Origin: Planctomycetota bacterium | GTDB taxonomy: Bacteria > Planctomycetota > Planctomycetia > Planctomycetales > Planctomycetaceae | DNA: 41,920 nt | Direction of reading: 5' to 3' | Assembly (NCBI GenBank): GCA_027623235.1 | Contig: JAQBVJ010000061.1 | Coordinates: 1 to 41,920, forward strand | Shown: one piece after another, positions 8,258 to 18,038 of the stretch | Layout of the letters: the number at the start of each line of letters is the position of its first letter | Numbering within the stretch: position 1 is the first letter of the stretch | Notes under the pieces: model-generated | The model's database searches: none | What the model saw: the letters and a program-made list of their open reading frames with translations, nothing else | Told to the model about the DNA's origin: nothing | Made by a program: the position numbers and the translations under genes

Positions 8258-9712
8258 TCACTCAGCTGGCTGAGGTTGTGAAAACCGACCGAGAAACAGC
8301 ATCTGGCCGCTCTCTCGGTGGCGGATCGCGAAGGCGAACGGGCGGTCTGCGATGAACATCGCCGGAGCCGGGTCGACTCCTCGGAGGCCGACGACGACGG
8401 CCGTCGCGGCCGCGGCTTCAGAGCCCTCTTCATTCACTTCGACGAAGGCTTTGTGCTCGACGGCCGAGATGTAAAGGCTGCTGGCTTCCGGTGAGTCGGT
8501 GAGGCCGGTCAGGTTGGCCGCCGCGGGATTAAAAGCTGTCGGCATACCCATTTCTGAGAGGGCATCTTTCAGCGAGTAATTCGTCTCCAGCTTGAACTTC
8601 GGCAATGCGACCTGGACGGCCCGCTTCCTCAGGCTCGCGACGCCTTTGGCGAGCCACTCAAGATTCAGTTTCTGTTCGAGGGCGGGCAGACCGTCGGCTT
8701 CATCCGGCAGGATGACCAGCAGCGAAAGTTTTCCGCCGGCGTACGGCAGGTCGAGGATCGAGTAGCCGTCGAGTTCCGCGTAACCCGCGCCGACAGTGCC
8801 CGTCATTAAAGGTGTCTTGATTTTTTTGCCGTCGGCCAGCGTGAAGTCGGCATCCTGAGTCGAGCTGGAGTCAAACTTCTCAGCCCAGTCGCCTTTGAAG
8901 TAGACGGCGTTTGTCAGAACCAGCCGCGTCAATTCGTTAAGCGTGCCCGGAGCGAGTAGATCTTTGATCCGCCCGGCCGTGTTCGTCTCGGTCCAGTCGT
9001 TGATCTTGGCCCGACCCGCTTCGAAGTCGTTTCGAAAATCGACATTCTCAAACGCCGCCTTCGGATCCGCCGCCAGGACACCGTCAACAAACAGCTTTCG
9101 CAATGGCATGCCAGCATCGACCCACAAAGCATTCGCGACGGCCAGTTTTGTCGTGTCGTTTCTCGCCGAGAGCTGTTTGTAGAGTTCGGCAATGGCTGCC
9201 TGGACTTCCCGCAGCTCGGGAGCCCCCGTTCCGTCGAGCTCCGCCGCAAGCTGCAAGACCGCAAGCATCTCCTTCGCAGTCTGCCCGCGAGCTCCATCGG
9301 CGGTCAGCATGAGGATCGTGCCGATTGAATGCGGAGAGAAAAACAGGTTGCCGCCATTCGCCTTGCTCGACAGCTGCCGGTACAGATCGGCAGCAAAATC
9401 CGTCTGAGCCTGAACAGCCTTTGCGACCATCGTCTGCTCCTTCGTATCGATCAGGACGTCCGTCACAGACGTGCTGTCGAGCGAAAACTGATCTTGGATT
9501 TCCGGTGGAGGAGCCTGGCACACAACCAGGTCCGGTCCATGTCCCTCTTCATTTTCGGACGGCCCCATTCCCTGCTGGGTGGCTTGGGGAGTCGGCTCCG
9601 TCTCGACAGATTTCTCCGGGTCGGACGAAGGCAGCGGGCCGTCGGCAACGAAAAATGACGCACCAACAACGGCAACAATCATCACAGCAAACAGAGCTCG
9701 AGCGTAGAGCAT
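8258..9712 (-). CDS. Secreted serpin (inhibitory type)
   Basis: The product is 484 residues from the ATG at 9712, chosen because GGGGGAGA lies 8 bases upstream; a GTG at 9745 adds 11 residues. A hydrophobic signal sequence (about 4-24) is followed by an 80-residue Pro/Glu/Ser-rich linker, so the protein is exported and possibly membrane-tethered. The serpin fold is shown by LTNAVYFKGDWAEKFD, the hinge EEGSEAAAAT (428-437) and FIADRPFAFAIRH...LFLGRF. The hinge has the small-residue pattern of inhibitory serpins. Counting 17 residues from the hinge Glu gives a P1 Arg at 444, so a trypsin-like target is predicted. The gene is divergent from the PQQ-like gene, 85 bases away. Confidence 0.92.
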   Translation of the reverse strand: MLYARALFAVMIVAVVGASFFVADGPLPSSDPEKSVETEPTPQATQQGMGPSENEEGHGPDLVVCQAPPPEIQDQFSLDSTSVTDVLIDTKEQTMVAKAVQAQTDFAADLYRQLSSKANGGNLFFSPHSIGTILMLTADGARGQTAKEMLAVLQLAAELDGTGAPELREVQAAIAELYKQLSARNDTTKLAVANALWVDAGMPLRKLFVDGVLAADPKAAFENVDFRNDFEAGRAKINDWTETNTAGRIKDLLAPGTLNELTRLVLTNAVYFKGDWAEKFDSSSTQDADFTLADGKKIKTPLMTGTVGAGYAELDGYSILDLPYAGGKLSLLVILPDEADGLPALEQKLNLEWLAKGVASLRKRAVQVALPKFKLETNYSLKDALSEMGMPTAFNPAAANLTGLTDSPEASSLYISAVEHKAFVEVNEEGSEAAAATAVVVGLRGVDPAPAMFIADRPFAFAIRHRESGQMLFLGRFSQPQPAE

Positions 9713-9797
9713 AGCTGGTCTCCCCCGGACGGACATAAACTGCACTGCCCCTTAAACGAGCCGGATGGCCAAACCCTGGATGGCTCTGGAGTTTTTC

Positions 9798-11114
9798 ATG
9801 CGAATCCTGACGAGTGCTTTGCTGGTGGCGGTTTCTCTCGCCACCGTCCCGGAATCCCGCGGCGAAAACGGCAACTGGCCGCAGTGGCGAGGTCCCATGG
9901 GGACGGGCGTTTCTCCCGACGGCGAGCCGCCTGTTGAGTGGAGCGAAGAGAAAAACGTCCGCTGGAAAGTCGAGTTGCCCGGTCGCGGTCACGGCACGCC
10001 GATCGTCTGGGGAGACCGCATTTTTTTGACGTCGGCGATTCCGTTCGGGCCGAAGCAGCCACCCCGGATGAGCGGCCGGCCGGGGGAGCACGACAACCTG
10101 GCGGTCTCGCAGCGGCATCGGTTTGTCGCTCTGGCTGTCGACCGCGCGACCGGCAAGACAAGCTGGCAAAAGACACTTCATGAAGCACTGCCTGAAGAAG
10201 GGGCTCACTACACGGCCAGTCTGGCGAGTGCCTCACCGGTCGCTGACGCCGAGCACGTCTTCGTCTTTTTTGGTTCGCACGGACTGTTCTGCCTCGATCA
10301 TTCCGGGGAGCTCATCTGGAAGAAACAGCTTGGCCAAATGCAGACAAAACACGGACATGGCGAAGGTGCCTCACCCGTGCTGCACGGCAGGTCGCTGATC
10401 ATCAACTGGGATCACGAAGGCAAGTCATTCATCGTGGCCCTCGACAAGTCGACCGGCGATGAGCTGTGGAGAAAGGACCGCGCTGAGGTCACATCATGGT
10501 CGACTCCGATCATCGTTGAGCAAAACGGCAAGGCGCAGGTCATCGTCTGCGGCACTGATCGAGTCCGCGGCTACGACCTGTCAAACGGAAACGTCCTGTG
10601 GGAGTGCGGCGGCCTCTCAGCGAACATCGTCGCCTCGCCAGTTTATTCGGACGGCGTTGTCATCGTCGGCAGCAGCTACGAAAAGCGAGCCATGCTGGCC
10701 ATCGACCTCGCCAAAGCCAAAGGCGACATCACGGACAGCGCGACCGTCCTGTGGTCGCGTCGCCGAGGCACTCCGTACGTGCCCTCGCCGCTGCTCTACG
10801 GGAACGCGTTGTATTTTCACGCTCACTACCAGAGCGTTCTGACTCGGCTGAACGCGAAAACCGGCGAGGAAGAGCCGGGGCCGTTCCGCCTGCCGGGCAT
10901 TGGCAATGTTTACGCCTCGGCAGTGGGAGCGGCCGGCCGCGTTTACGTCACCGATCTGGAAGGCTCGACACTCGTCTTTACCAACGAGTCCTCGCCGAGA
11001 ATCCTCGCCCGCAACATCCTGGATGACCGATTTAACGCCTCCGCGGCGATCTGTGGGAAAGAGCTGTTTCTGCGTGGAGAAAAGAATCTTTACTGCATCG
11101 CCACCACCCGGTAG
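9798..11114 (+). CDS. Exported PQQ-like beta-propeller repeat protein
   Basis: The product is 438 residues from the ATG at 9798, which has GGAG 8 bases upstream and opens a signal peptide (1-23); an upstream ATG at 9765 is less likely. The mature protein starts NWPQWRGPMGTG, the standard opening of planctomycete PQQ-like outer-membrane propellers. Blade motifs follow, such as VALAVDRATGKTSWQK, FCLDHSGELIWKK, ALDKSTGDELWRK and YDLSNGNVLWECG. These are Trp-docking propeller blades of the BamB/PQQ-dehydrogenase fold, but no enzyme residues are evident, so a binding or scaffold role is likely. Three bases after the stop lies a short hairpin and then a palindromic repeat. Confidence 0.9.
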   Translation: MRILTSALLVAVSLATVPESRGENGNWPQWRGPMGTGVSPDGEPPVEWSEEKNVRWKVELPGRGHGTPIVWGDRIFLTSAIPFGPKQPPRMSGRPGEHDNLAVSQRHRFVALAVDRATGKTSWQKTLHEALPEEGAHYTASLASASPVADAEHVFVFFGSHGLFCLDHSGELIWKKQLGQMQTKHGHGEGASPVLHGRSLIINWDHEGKSFIVALDKSTGDELWRKDRAEVTSWSTPIIVEQNGKAQVIVCGTDRVRGYDLSNGNVLWECGGLSANIVASPVYSDGVVIVGSSYEKRAMLAIDLAKAKGDITDSATVLWSRRRGTPYVPSPLLYGNALYFHAHYQSVLTRLNAKTGEEEPGPFRLPGIGNVYASAVGAAGRVYVTDLEGSTLVFTNESSPRILARNILDDRFNASAAICGKELFLRGEKNLYCIATTR

Positions 11115-11219
11115 GTCAGGCTCCGCCTGACGAAGTCAATGTCGTAGCGGAACGGCGCAAGCCGCCCGGTTTTGCCTGGAAGAACACACTCTGACCGGAC
11201 GGCTCGCGCCTTCCGCTAC
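11115..11219. repeat. Palindromic REP-type element with leading hairpin
   Basis: A small hairpin (GTCAGG 11115-11120, CCTGAC 11126-11131) directly follows the PQQ-like gene and may end its transcript, though no T-run follows. Arms at 11144-11170 and 11194-11219 pair as GTAGCGGAANGGCGCNAGCC-type sequences around a 23-base loop. Bases 11161-11176 recur in reverse complement at 36105-36120. Confidence 0.7.
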
Positions 11220-11339
11220 CTGGCCACTCGATCGCAAGTTCGGATTCGAAATTGCCAGCCAGGTCTAACTGTTGTGGGCATTTGCCCGCAGAATCTGGTA
11301 GTCTGACGGGTCCCACCCAATCTCTTTCCGAGTGTTCTG

Positions 11340-12647
11340 ATGAAATCCCGCCCGTCCGTACCGAGCGATCTCAGCCGCAGGCAGTTCCTTGGCCACAGCG
11401 CCAGAAACGCCGCCGGAGCTGCTGCTGGCATGGTCGTTCTTTCGACCACGGCGGCACTCGCGGATCGCTCGAATCAGGTTCGCGTCGGTGTGATTGGAGT
11501 CAGGAATCAGGGAAAGAATCTCGCGGAACGACTCGCGCGATTTCCAGATGTCGAAGTGGCCGCGCTGTGCGACGTCGACAGCTCGCTTCAACCGGCTGCC
11601 ATGAAGGCCGTTGCCGAGCATCAGGAATCAACGCCAACCTGGCACGGTGATTTCCGACGCATTCTGGACGACCCGTCGATCGATGCGGTTGTGATCGCGA
11701 CTCCCGACCACTGGCACGCGGTGATGGGAATCCTGGCGTGTCAGGCCGGCAAAGATGTTTATCTCGAAAAGCCCGTGTCGCACACGGTCGACGAAGGCAC
11801 TCGGCTCGTCGCAGCGGCTCGCAAGTACGACTGCGTCATGCAGACCGGACTGCAGCAGCGCAGTGGAGCTCATTTTCAGTCGGCCATCGAGACAGTTCGC
11901 AGCGGCAAACTTGGCCGAGTGAATCTTGCTCGCGCGTGGATCGCGAATTTACGACAGCCGATGAAACCGAAACGGGACGAACCCGTTCCCGCCGGGGTCG
12001 ATTACGACATGTGGCTCGGCCCGGCTCAGGATCGGCCGTTCAACGTCAACCGGTTTCACCATCAGTGGCACTGGTTTCAGGACTACGGAACTGGCGAGCT
12101 CGGGAACTGGGGCGTCCATCTACTGGACGTGGCGCGCTGGGGACTCGACGTCGGCCTGCCGGAACGAGTCAGTGCGTCGGGTGGCAACTACGTTTTCCAG
12201 GGTGACCTGGAAATGCCGGATACGATGCTCGCCACGTTTTCCTACCCCGAACACACGATTACCTGGGAGCACCGTCTGTGGAGCAACCACGGCGTCGAAG
12301 GTCGAGGATCGGGCGTCGCGTTTCATGGCGAAAAGGGAACGCTGGTCGTCGATCGAAGCGGCTGGAAAGTTTACGATTCGAAAGAGCGGCTGACGGCTGA
12401 TGCCAGTGAGCTGCCCAACTCGCACCTGCGAAACTTCATCGACAGCATCCGCACTCGCCAGCGTCCGAACGCGGACATCGAAGTCGGCCATGCCAGCACG
12501 ACGCTGTGTCATCTCGGAAACATTGCCTGGCGACTCGGCCGCGAAGTTCGGTTCGACGAACAGTCGCAGTCGTTTGTCCAGGACGAAGACGCGAACGCTC
12601 TTCTGACGAAGAATTACCGTGGCGAGTGGGCTCTGCCGACGGTCTGA
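11340..12647 (+). CDS. Tat-exported Gfo/Idh/MocA family oxidoreductase (first)
   Basis: The product is 435 residues. The N-terminus has a twin-arginine signal (SRRQFLGHSARNAAGAAAG) around residues 12-31, so the protein is folded with its cofactor before export. A Rossmann NAD(P) site begins RVGVIGVRNQGKNLAERLA and is followed by CDVD; VYLEKPVSH is the family's EKP block with its lysine. The C-terminal half matches the GFO/IDH/MocA alpha/beta domain, with DYDMWLGPAQDRPFNVNRFHHQWHW divided over two short blocks typical of planctomycete members. The substrate is probably a sugar or inositol derivative, but that is inference. It is followed by the HD protein after 32 bases. Confidence 0.9.
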   Translation: MKSRPSVPSDLSRRQFLGHSARNAAGAAAGMVVLSTTAALADRSNQVRVGVIGVRNQGKNLAERLARFPDVEVAALCDVDSSLQPAAMKAVAEHQESTPTWHGDFRRILDDPSIDAVVIATPDHWHAVMGILACQAGKDVYLEKPVSHTVDEGTRLVAAARKYDCVMQTGLQQRSGAHFQSAIETVRSGKLGRVNLARAWIANLRQPMKPKRDEPVPAGVDYDMWLGPAQDRPFNVNRFHHQWHWFQDYGTGELGNWGVHLLDVARWGLDVGLPERVSASGGNYVFQGDLEMPDTMLATFSYPEHTITWEHRLWSNHGVEGRGSGVAFHGEKGTLVVDRSGWKVYDSKERLTADASELPNSHLRNFIDSIRTRQRPNADIEVGHASTTLCHLGNIAWRLGREVRFDEQSQSFVQDEDANALLTKNYRGEWALPTV

Positions 12648-12679
12648 GCGAGCTGCTGCGGGTACCGAAGGATTCCTGA

Positions 12680-14083
12680 ATGCCCCGCGATTTCGTTACC
12701 GAAAGTCTCAGCCACGACCCGATTCACGGGTACATCCCGTTCATCTCAGGAGACTCGCTGCCGGAATGCGAAGTCTCTGAGCAGCAGATCATCGACCATC
12801 CGTGGGTCCAGAGACTGCGGCACATTCACCAGCTTCAAACCGCGTGGTGGGTCTTTCCCTCGGCCGAGCACATGCGGTTTCAGCACGTCCTGGGAGCGAT
12901 GCATCTCGGCTCGCGCGTGCTCGAGTACTGGTACGATTCTCTCGCGACGGTCTGCTCGAACGTCCCGTCGCGAGCGTACGTTGAGAGCCTCGTCCGAATG
13001 GCCGCGCTGCTGCACGACGTCGGTCACGGCCCGTTCGGACACTTCTTCGACGATCAGTACCTCGACCAGTACGGAGTGACGCACGAGGACATCGGCTCGA
13101 AGATTATTGAGGAAGAGCTGGGTGAGGATCTCCGCCGGATTCGTCGCAACCCGAATGGCAAGCTCGGTCCGCTCGAAGAACTGGATCCGAAACAGATCGG
13201 CTGGCTGATCCGCCGTCCGAAACCTGGCGACGAAACGGAGGGCCATCCCGACTGGCTTCGCAAACTGCGATCCCTCTTCAGCGGGATTTACACGGTCGAC
13301 AACATGGACTTCGTCCTGCGCGACGCGTACATGTCGGGCTACAACATTCGCGCTTTCGACGTTTCCCGCATGCTGCACTACAGTTTTTTTTCTGAGGCTG
13401 GCCTGACGATCCACGCTCGCGGCCTGCCAACGCTCATCAATTTCATCGAGACTCGCGCTAATCTGTTCCGCACGATCTATTTTCACCGGACCGTGCGGGC
13501 TCTGGACCTCGCGCTGGAAGACCTCTTCGGCGAGACGATGAAGCACCTCTTTCAGGGCAACCCGCTCGACAACCTGAAAGCGTACTGCGGCTTTAACGAG
13601 TCCACTTTCCTCGTCGATGTCTCGCGCTGGGCAGACAGTTCTGATGAAAAGATCGCCGCCCTCGGACAGCAATGGGAGCAGATCCTGAACCGCAACGTCG
13701 CGTGGAAGATGGCCTGCGAAAAGACGATCAATTTCCACTCGGCCATGTCCGAACAGACGACGATCTTTTCAGAACCGAATCTCGTTGAGAAACGGCTTCG
13801 CGCGAACCTGCCCGCAAAGATCCGCGACATGCCGCTGCGGATCGACGTGGCAAAGCACTACCACCGTCCGAGTGCCCGACTCCCGGCCGGCGGCCAGAAC
13901 TTTCTGCTGGAGCCGGCCAGCCCGACGCCGGTTGAACTGAACGACGACGACCTGTTTCGGTCTCTTCCCGTGAGCTTCCTCATCTTCCGCGTTTACGCCC
14001 AGGACCACGCCAGCGACACGCAGTTGAACGAGGCTTTGAACAAGGTCCTCGGAGCGACGGCCGACATGAAAACAAACATGTAG
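12680..14083 (+). CDS. HD-domain phosphohydrolase, dNTPase-like
   Basis: The product is 467 residues. The opening HDPIHGYIPF and RLRHIHQLQTA are typical of the YwfO/SAMHD1-like branch of HD proteins. The metal ligands are His69 in RFQHVLGAMHLG and the His112-Asp113 pair in LLHDVGHGPFGHFFD; a later YTVDNMDFVLRDAYMSG supplies the final Asp. Related proteins hydrolyse deoxynucleoside triphosphates to nucleoside and triphosphate in the cytoplasm. No transmembrane segment or nucleotide-sensor domain is seen. The gene lies 32 bases after the oxidoreductase and converges with the GT87-like gene 18 bases on. Confidence 0.9.
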   Translation: MPRDFVTESLSHDPIHGYIPFISGDSLPECEVSEQQIIDHPWVQRLRHIHQLQTAWWVFPSAEHMRFQHVLGAMHLGSRVLEYWYDSLATVCSNVPSRAYVESLVRMAALLHDVGHGPFGHFFDDQYLDQYGVTHEDIGSKIIEEELGEDLRRIRRNPNGKLGPLEELDPKQIGWLIRRPKPGDETEGHPDWLRKLRSLFSGIYTVDNMDFVLRDAYMSGYNIRAFDVSRMLHYSFFSEAGLTIHARGLPTLINFIETRANLFRTIYFHRTVRALDLALEDLFGETMKHLFQGNPLDNLKAYCGFNESTFLVDVSRWADSSDEKIAALGQQWEQILNRNVAWKMACEKTINFHSAMSEQTTIFSEPNLVEKRLRANLPAKIRDMPLRIDVAKHYHRPSARLPAGGQNFLLEPASPTPVELNDDDLFRSLPVSFLIFRVYAQDHASDTQLNEALNKVLGATADMKTNM

Positions 14084-14101
14084 CAGCACTTCAGGTGGAG
14101 T

Positions 14102-15400
14102 TCAGTTTTTCGGGCCCGTATCAGTCTCAGATTTTTTACGGCGGGCTCGTAAAACGATCATCACGGCGAGGAGTGCGTACGTCTGATACGACATCGCCGT
14201 CAACGCCTGCCAGGGGACCACTGTGACAGACTCACTCCCTGCGTAGTCGAAGACTTGTCGCCAGACCAGACGCGGAGAGAGTGTCAATGCGGTCAGAGCA
14301 AGATAAAGCGTGATGCGTGGCACCGGTCTCCCCGCCGTTTCGCGGAGCGCGACGAATACGACCGGCGGAAGAATGATGAAGTAATGGCTCCAGGTCGTCG
14401 GGGACGCCAGCAGCATGGCCGTCATCGTCAGACAGAACGCGACATCCCGGTCGTCGCGGGTTCTGGCCCTCCGAATGACCACGATCAGGGCAACGAGAAG
14501 GACGCCAATTGAGGCCACCACGCAGCCACGGAGCAAAACCGGGCTGGGATAAAGCGTCGTGATGACGGATGTTGGCGTCCCGAAAAGGCGTTCCCAGAAC
14601 GCAAGCACGGAAGTGTTTCCCCAGTTGTTCGTTACCCCTCGCAGCGCTGGCAATGCGGTGACAAAATAATCTCGATAACACTGAATCCCGAAGATCGCGA
14701 CAGTTGCTGCGGATATGATCGCCGCCCCGCAAAGCCCACCGGCGAAAGCCCACCAGCGTCGTCGAACAAGGAAGTAGAGAAAAATGAAGGCCGGGTAAAT
14801 CTTGATCGCACTCGCGATGGCCAGCAACGCTCCGGCCAGTCCCGACCTGTCACGTCGATCAGCGACCCAGGCGCCGCTGATCAAAAGCCCCAGTAGTAAA
14901 TTGGGCTGACCCTGAAAAAGAGATTGCCGAAGCGGATCGCAGACCAGCAGCACGGACATTGCGACCAGATAGCCAGCAGGCCCGTTTGGCGTCTCGACCT
15001 GCCTGCCGATTAGCCAGATCGTGGCGGCAAGAAAAATCAGCGACAGCAGATTCCACGCCCGGTGAGCATCCCGGTAAGACATGGACGCGAACGGAACAGC
15101 GATGAGATTTGCGGAGGGCGGGTGAGTGTTGTATTCGTCGAAGAACCCTGGATCGTCCGCAAGCGTGATTCCAAGGTGGCGTTCGACAGCGATCCGCTGG
15201 TTGCTGTAGACCGGAATTTCAGCCTGCCGATTTCTGACGGCGGCCCACTCCTTGAAGAAGTCAAATATCTGCCCGCCTGCCGGCGTGATCGCGCTGACGA
15301 ATCCCGGCCCGATCAACACGCACGCCAGCAGAAAGACTCCCAGTGAGCGCATCGGAATGAGGCGCGACAGAGGAGGCGGATCAGTACCAGGCAAGCTCAC
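14102..15400 (-). CDS. GT87/DUF2029-like polytopic membrane glycosyltransferase
   Basis: The product is 432 residues from a GTG at 15400; an ATG 48 bases downstream is an alternative. Eight or more hydrophobic helices span the protein. The first loop has FFKEWAAVRN and DEYNTHPPSANLIAVPF, fitting the GT87 (DUF2029) family, whose mycobacterial members are polyprenyl-phosphate-mannose-dependent mannosyltransferases. The conserved acidic residues of the first periplasmic loop are consistent with a GT-C catalytic base, but I cannot align them. The C-terminus is Lys/Arg rich. A role in envelope glycan or lipid glycosylation is inference. Confidence 0.8.
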   Translation of the reverse strand: MSLPGTDPPPLSRLIPMRSLGVFLLACVLIGPGFVSAITPAGGQIFDFFKEWAAVRNRQAEIPVYSNQRIAVERHLGITLADDPGFFDEYNTHPPSANLIAVPFASMSYRDAHRAWNLLSLIFLAATIWLIGRQVETPNGPAGYLVAMSVLLVCDPLRQSLFQGQPNLLLGLLISGAWVADRRDRSGLAGALLAIASAIKIYPAFIFLYFLVRRRWWAFAGGLCGAAIISAATVAIFGIQCYRDYFVTALPALRGVTNNWGNTSVLAFWERLFGTPTSVITTLYPSPVLLRGCVVASIGVLLVALIVVIRRARTRDDRDVAFCLTMTAMLLASPTTWSHYFIILPPVVFVALRETAGRPVPRITLYLALTALTLSPRLVWRQVFDYAGSESVTVVPWQALTAMSYQTYALLAVMIVLRARRKKSETDTGPKN

Positions 15401-15626
15401 GGCGAGGTTCCATACGGGAGGCTGAGGTTATTCTGTCTCAGTTCGGAAGTGACGATACCAGCTTGTCGTGTGGAGGCTCGTGCGAAGCGAAATCGTAACC
15501 GTGGCTTCGTCGGGATCGATGTCCATTCAGTCCGCCCTACCTGCCAAACGCGATCTTCATTCGCGGGTGGTATGGTCCAGATCGAGCTTCGATGAGGATC
15601 GAGTGACTCTCAGGCGATAACGCACC
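15401..15626. other. Intergenic region, nothing identified
   Basis: The 226 bases upstream of the GT87-like gene should hold its promoter. I see no gene, RNA gene or repeat. Confidence 0.5.
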
Positions 15627-15660
15627 AAAAAAAACGGCCGGGAGAAGAATCTCCCGGCCG
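15627..15660 (-). terminator. Rho-independent terminator of the second oxidoreductase
   Basis: A 10-base GC-rich stem (CGGCCGGGAG pairing with CTCCCGGCCG) with a 6-base loop is followed, on the minus strand, by eight T. It lies 37 bases past the stop of the minus-strand Gfo/Idh/MocA gene. Confidence 0.92.
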
Positions 15661-15696
15661 CAGGCGTTTTCAGGTTTTCAGTGAGACAGGTCAGTC

Positions 15697-17043
15697 TCAG
15701 TCGATGCTCCAGCCTTCACGGTAGTTGCGGCCGAGCAGCTTGTCGGTTTCGGCATCGCCGGTCGTGAACTTTTTGGCGTCCCAGTTGACCTTCTTGCCGG
15801 CTCGCAGCGCAACGTTGCCGAGCAGGATGGTTCCGGTCAGACGGCCAGCGTAGTCGAAGTTCGACATGGCCGGCTCGCCGCCGGCACACGCGATCGCGTA
15901 TTCCTTGAAGTGGCCTGGCGATCGCGGCAGCGAGGGTTCCGGCTTTTCGTACTCAAACTTGTCCTTCGTCCCGGTTTTGTAGATCGAGAACGCGGCGCCG
16001 TAATCGTTCGGCGAGTACAGCGTTGCTTTGCTGCCCTCGATGATCGTCCCGGAGCTGCTGTACTTCTCGCCGGGAACGAGTTCGGCAGCCGGCAGGTTTC
16101 CACCGTCGTACCACGTGAGATTGCAGGCACCCCATTTGCCGTTGTCATCGCCACGGTCACGCTCGCCGAATTCGAATTTGATCGTCGACCGGCTTGGGTA
16201 CATGGCGTTTTCAACAACGCCGGAATGATCGGCTTCGATCGTATTCGGGTCGAACAGGTCGAGCGCCATGCAGGCCATGTTGAACGTATGGCAGGCCATG
16301 TCGCCCAGGGCCCCCGTGCCGAAATCAATCCAGCCACGCCATTTGAACGGCTGATAAGACGAGTGGTACGGACGATCGGCGGCCGGCCCGAGGAACAGGT
16401 CCCAGTGCAGTCCCTTTGGAATCTCTTCCGTCTCTTTGGGAACTCCACCCCCCTGCGGCCAGATCGGTCGATTCGTCCAGACGTGGACGTTTTTGACTTC
16501 GCCGATGACACCAGCTCGAACCAGTTCGACGGCTTCACGAAGACCGGTGTTCGACGTCCCCTGGTTACCCATCTGAGTTGCCAGGCCTTTTTCCTTGGCA
16601 AGCTCCATCATGCGGCGAGCTTCGGAAACCGACCAGGTCAGCGGCTTCTGGCAGAAGCAATGCTTGCCCATTTTCATCGCCATGACGCTTGCCGGAGCGT
16701 GGCTGTGGTCAGGCGTCGAAACGGTGACGGCGTCAAATCCGTCGCCCATTTCGGTGTACATCTCGCGGTAGTCGACGAACTTCTTGGCTTTCGGAAATCG
16801 AGCGGCCGCCTTTTCGAGACGTCGTTCATCGATGTCGCAGATCGCGACAACGTTCCCGTGCCCGCCGGCGTCTTTGGAATCGCTCGACCCTTTGCCTTCG
16901 ACTCCGACACAGGCGTAGTTGATCTGTTCGACGCTCGATCGGCTTTGTGCGAAAACGGGGCTGATGCTGTGCCCTGCGAAGAGGCCGGCGCCGATTGCGG
17001 CGGACGACTTCATAAAGTCGCGACGGTTGTTCTGGTGGCTCAT
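15697..17043 (-). CDS. Tat-exported Gfo/Idh/MocA family oxidoreductase (second)
   Basis: The product is 448 residues from the ATG at 17043, which has an AGGAG ribosome site and starts at the Tat signal [16 protein letters not shown]; an extra 48 residues upstream are unlikely. The NAD-binding N-terminus reads [13 protein letters not shown]..., then [10 protein letters not shown]. The family's EKP block appears as FCQKPLTWS, with Gln for Glu. Later blocks [27 protein letters not shown] and [12 protein letters not shown] (split here for length) are typical of large planctomycete and Bacteroidetes members. The substrate is unknown. It ends in a strong intrinsic terminator and is divergent from the DUF6580 gene. 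Confidence 0.9.
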   Translation of the reverse strand: MSHQNNRRDFMKSSAAIGAGLFAGHSISPVFAQSRSSVEQINYACVGVEGKGSSDSKDAGGHGNVVAICDIDERRLEKAAARFPKAKKFVDYREMYTEMGDGFDAVTVSTPDHSHAPASVMAMKMGKHCFCQKPLTWSVSEARRMMELAKEKGLATQMGNQGTSNTGLREAVELVRAGVIGEVKNVHVWTNRPIWPQGGGVPKETEEIPKGLHWDLFLGPAADRPYHSSYQPFKWRGWIDFGTGALGDMACHTFNMACMALDLFDPNTIEADHSGVVENAMYPSRSTIKFEFGERDRGDDNGKWGACNLTWYDGGNLPAAELVPGEKYSSSGTIIEGSKATLYSPNDYGAAFSIYKTGTKDKFEYEKPEPSLPRSPGHFKEYAIACAGGEPAMSNFDYAGRLTGTILLGNVALRAGKKVNWDAKKFTTGDAETDKLLGRNYREGWSID

Positions 17044-17381
17044 GGGTTGCTCCTGATCCGGTTTTGTGAGACGCGAGTCAATTCGAATCGAGTCTGTGAT
17101 CTGCTTTTCAGTCCCAGCGAATGCTGTCACGCCGGGCGAATTGCGAACGGGGCATGATAAACGGCAGGAATCCCGGCGCCCAATCAATCGGTCGATGGTG
17201 ATGAGTCTGCGATCGAGCGGCGTCGACTTCCGCCTGGTTTGGGAATGGCGAGCCCGGAACTGTTTTTTGAGGCCGTGATACGGTTATCCTGTGTCGCCCG
17301 CCGGATTGGCGGATCAACGTTCTTTCCGGAAGTCGTGCTGGCTGCCCGTGCGGCCGCGACCGTTACTCACAGAGACTCACT

Positions 17382-17969
17382 ATGTCGTCTGAAAACCGCA
17401 CTTCTTCGCTGATCAATCCACGCTTCCTCGTTCTAACGGGACTCGTCATTCTGGCAGCGCTGGCGCGGACGATCGATCACGGGATTCCGAATTTCGCTCC
17501 GATCGGCGCGATCGCTCTGTTTGGGGGAGCGTGTTTCGGGTCGAAGAAGATGGCGTTCCTGGTACCGGTTTTTGCACTGCTGTTGAGCGACCTCGTTCTG
17601 AACGCAGGCCGGCATCAGAATCTGGCGACGGAGGCCTGGATGCTGACAGCGTTCACGTATGGCGCGTTTGCTTTGGTCGTGTGCCTGGGCTTCGGATTTC
17701 GAGATCGAAACCGCACGGTGGCCGGCGTCTTCGTCGGGTCGCTCGCTGCGTCTTGCGTGTTCTTCGTGATTTCGAATCTCGGTTTCTGGTTCGTCTTCGC
17801 AAAACCGCTGACGTTTTCAACGCTCGGTGCCAGTTACGTCGCAGCGATTCCCTTCTTCCACCACACGATGCTGGGCGACATTTTCTTTAACGCCGTGCTG
17901 TTTGGATCGCTCGCTCTTGCCGAGAGTCGCTTTGCTGTTCTGCGACCCGTGCCTGCTCAGGTGGCGTAA
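17382..17969 (+). CDS. DUF6580-family membrane protein, ECF S-component-like
   Basis: The product is 195 residues with five or six hydrophobic helices. The N-terminal block NFAPIGAIALFGGACFG followed by MAFLVPVFALLLSDLVL matches the DUF6580 family, often annotated as a putative transport protein because it resembles the substrate-binding S components of ECF vitamin transporters. No ECF ATPase is nearby, so the substrate is unknown. Directly after the TAA stop, bases 17971-17984 match one arm of the palindromic repeat inside hpnE. Confidence 0.8.
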   Translation: MSSENRTSSLINPRFLVLTGLVILAALARTIDHGIPNFAPIGAIALFGGACFGSKKMAFLVPVFALLLSDLVLNAGRHQNLATEAWMLTAFTYGAFALVVCLGFGFRDRNRTVAGVFVGSLAASCVFFVISNLGFWFVFAKPLTFSTLGASYVAAIPFFHHTMLGDIFFNAVLFGSLALAESRFAVLRPVPAQVA

Positions 17970-17970
17970 G

Positions 17971-17984
17971 AGCCTCGCCCTCCC
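17971..17984. repeat. Solitary REP arm
   Basis: AGCCTCGCCCTCCC is identical to 29351-29364, the right arm of the palindrome in hpnE. No paired arm lies nearby. Confidence 0.5.
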
Positions 17985-18038
17985 TTTTCGACTTACGAGA
18001 CGCGACCTCGTAAATCTGCGAGAAACGGCCGCGTCGAG

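Noticed and set aside
15910..17157. 415-codon open frame on the plus strand
   Set aside because: It lies wholly opposite the second Gfo/Idh/MocA gene and has no family motif; it is a shadow in GC-rich sequence.
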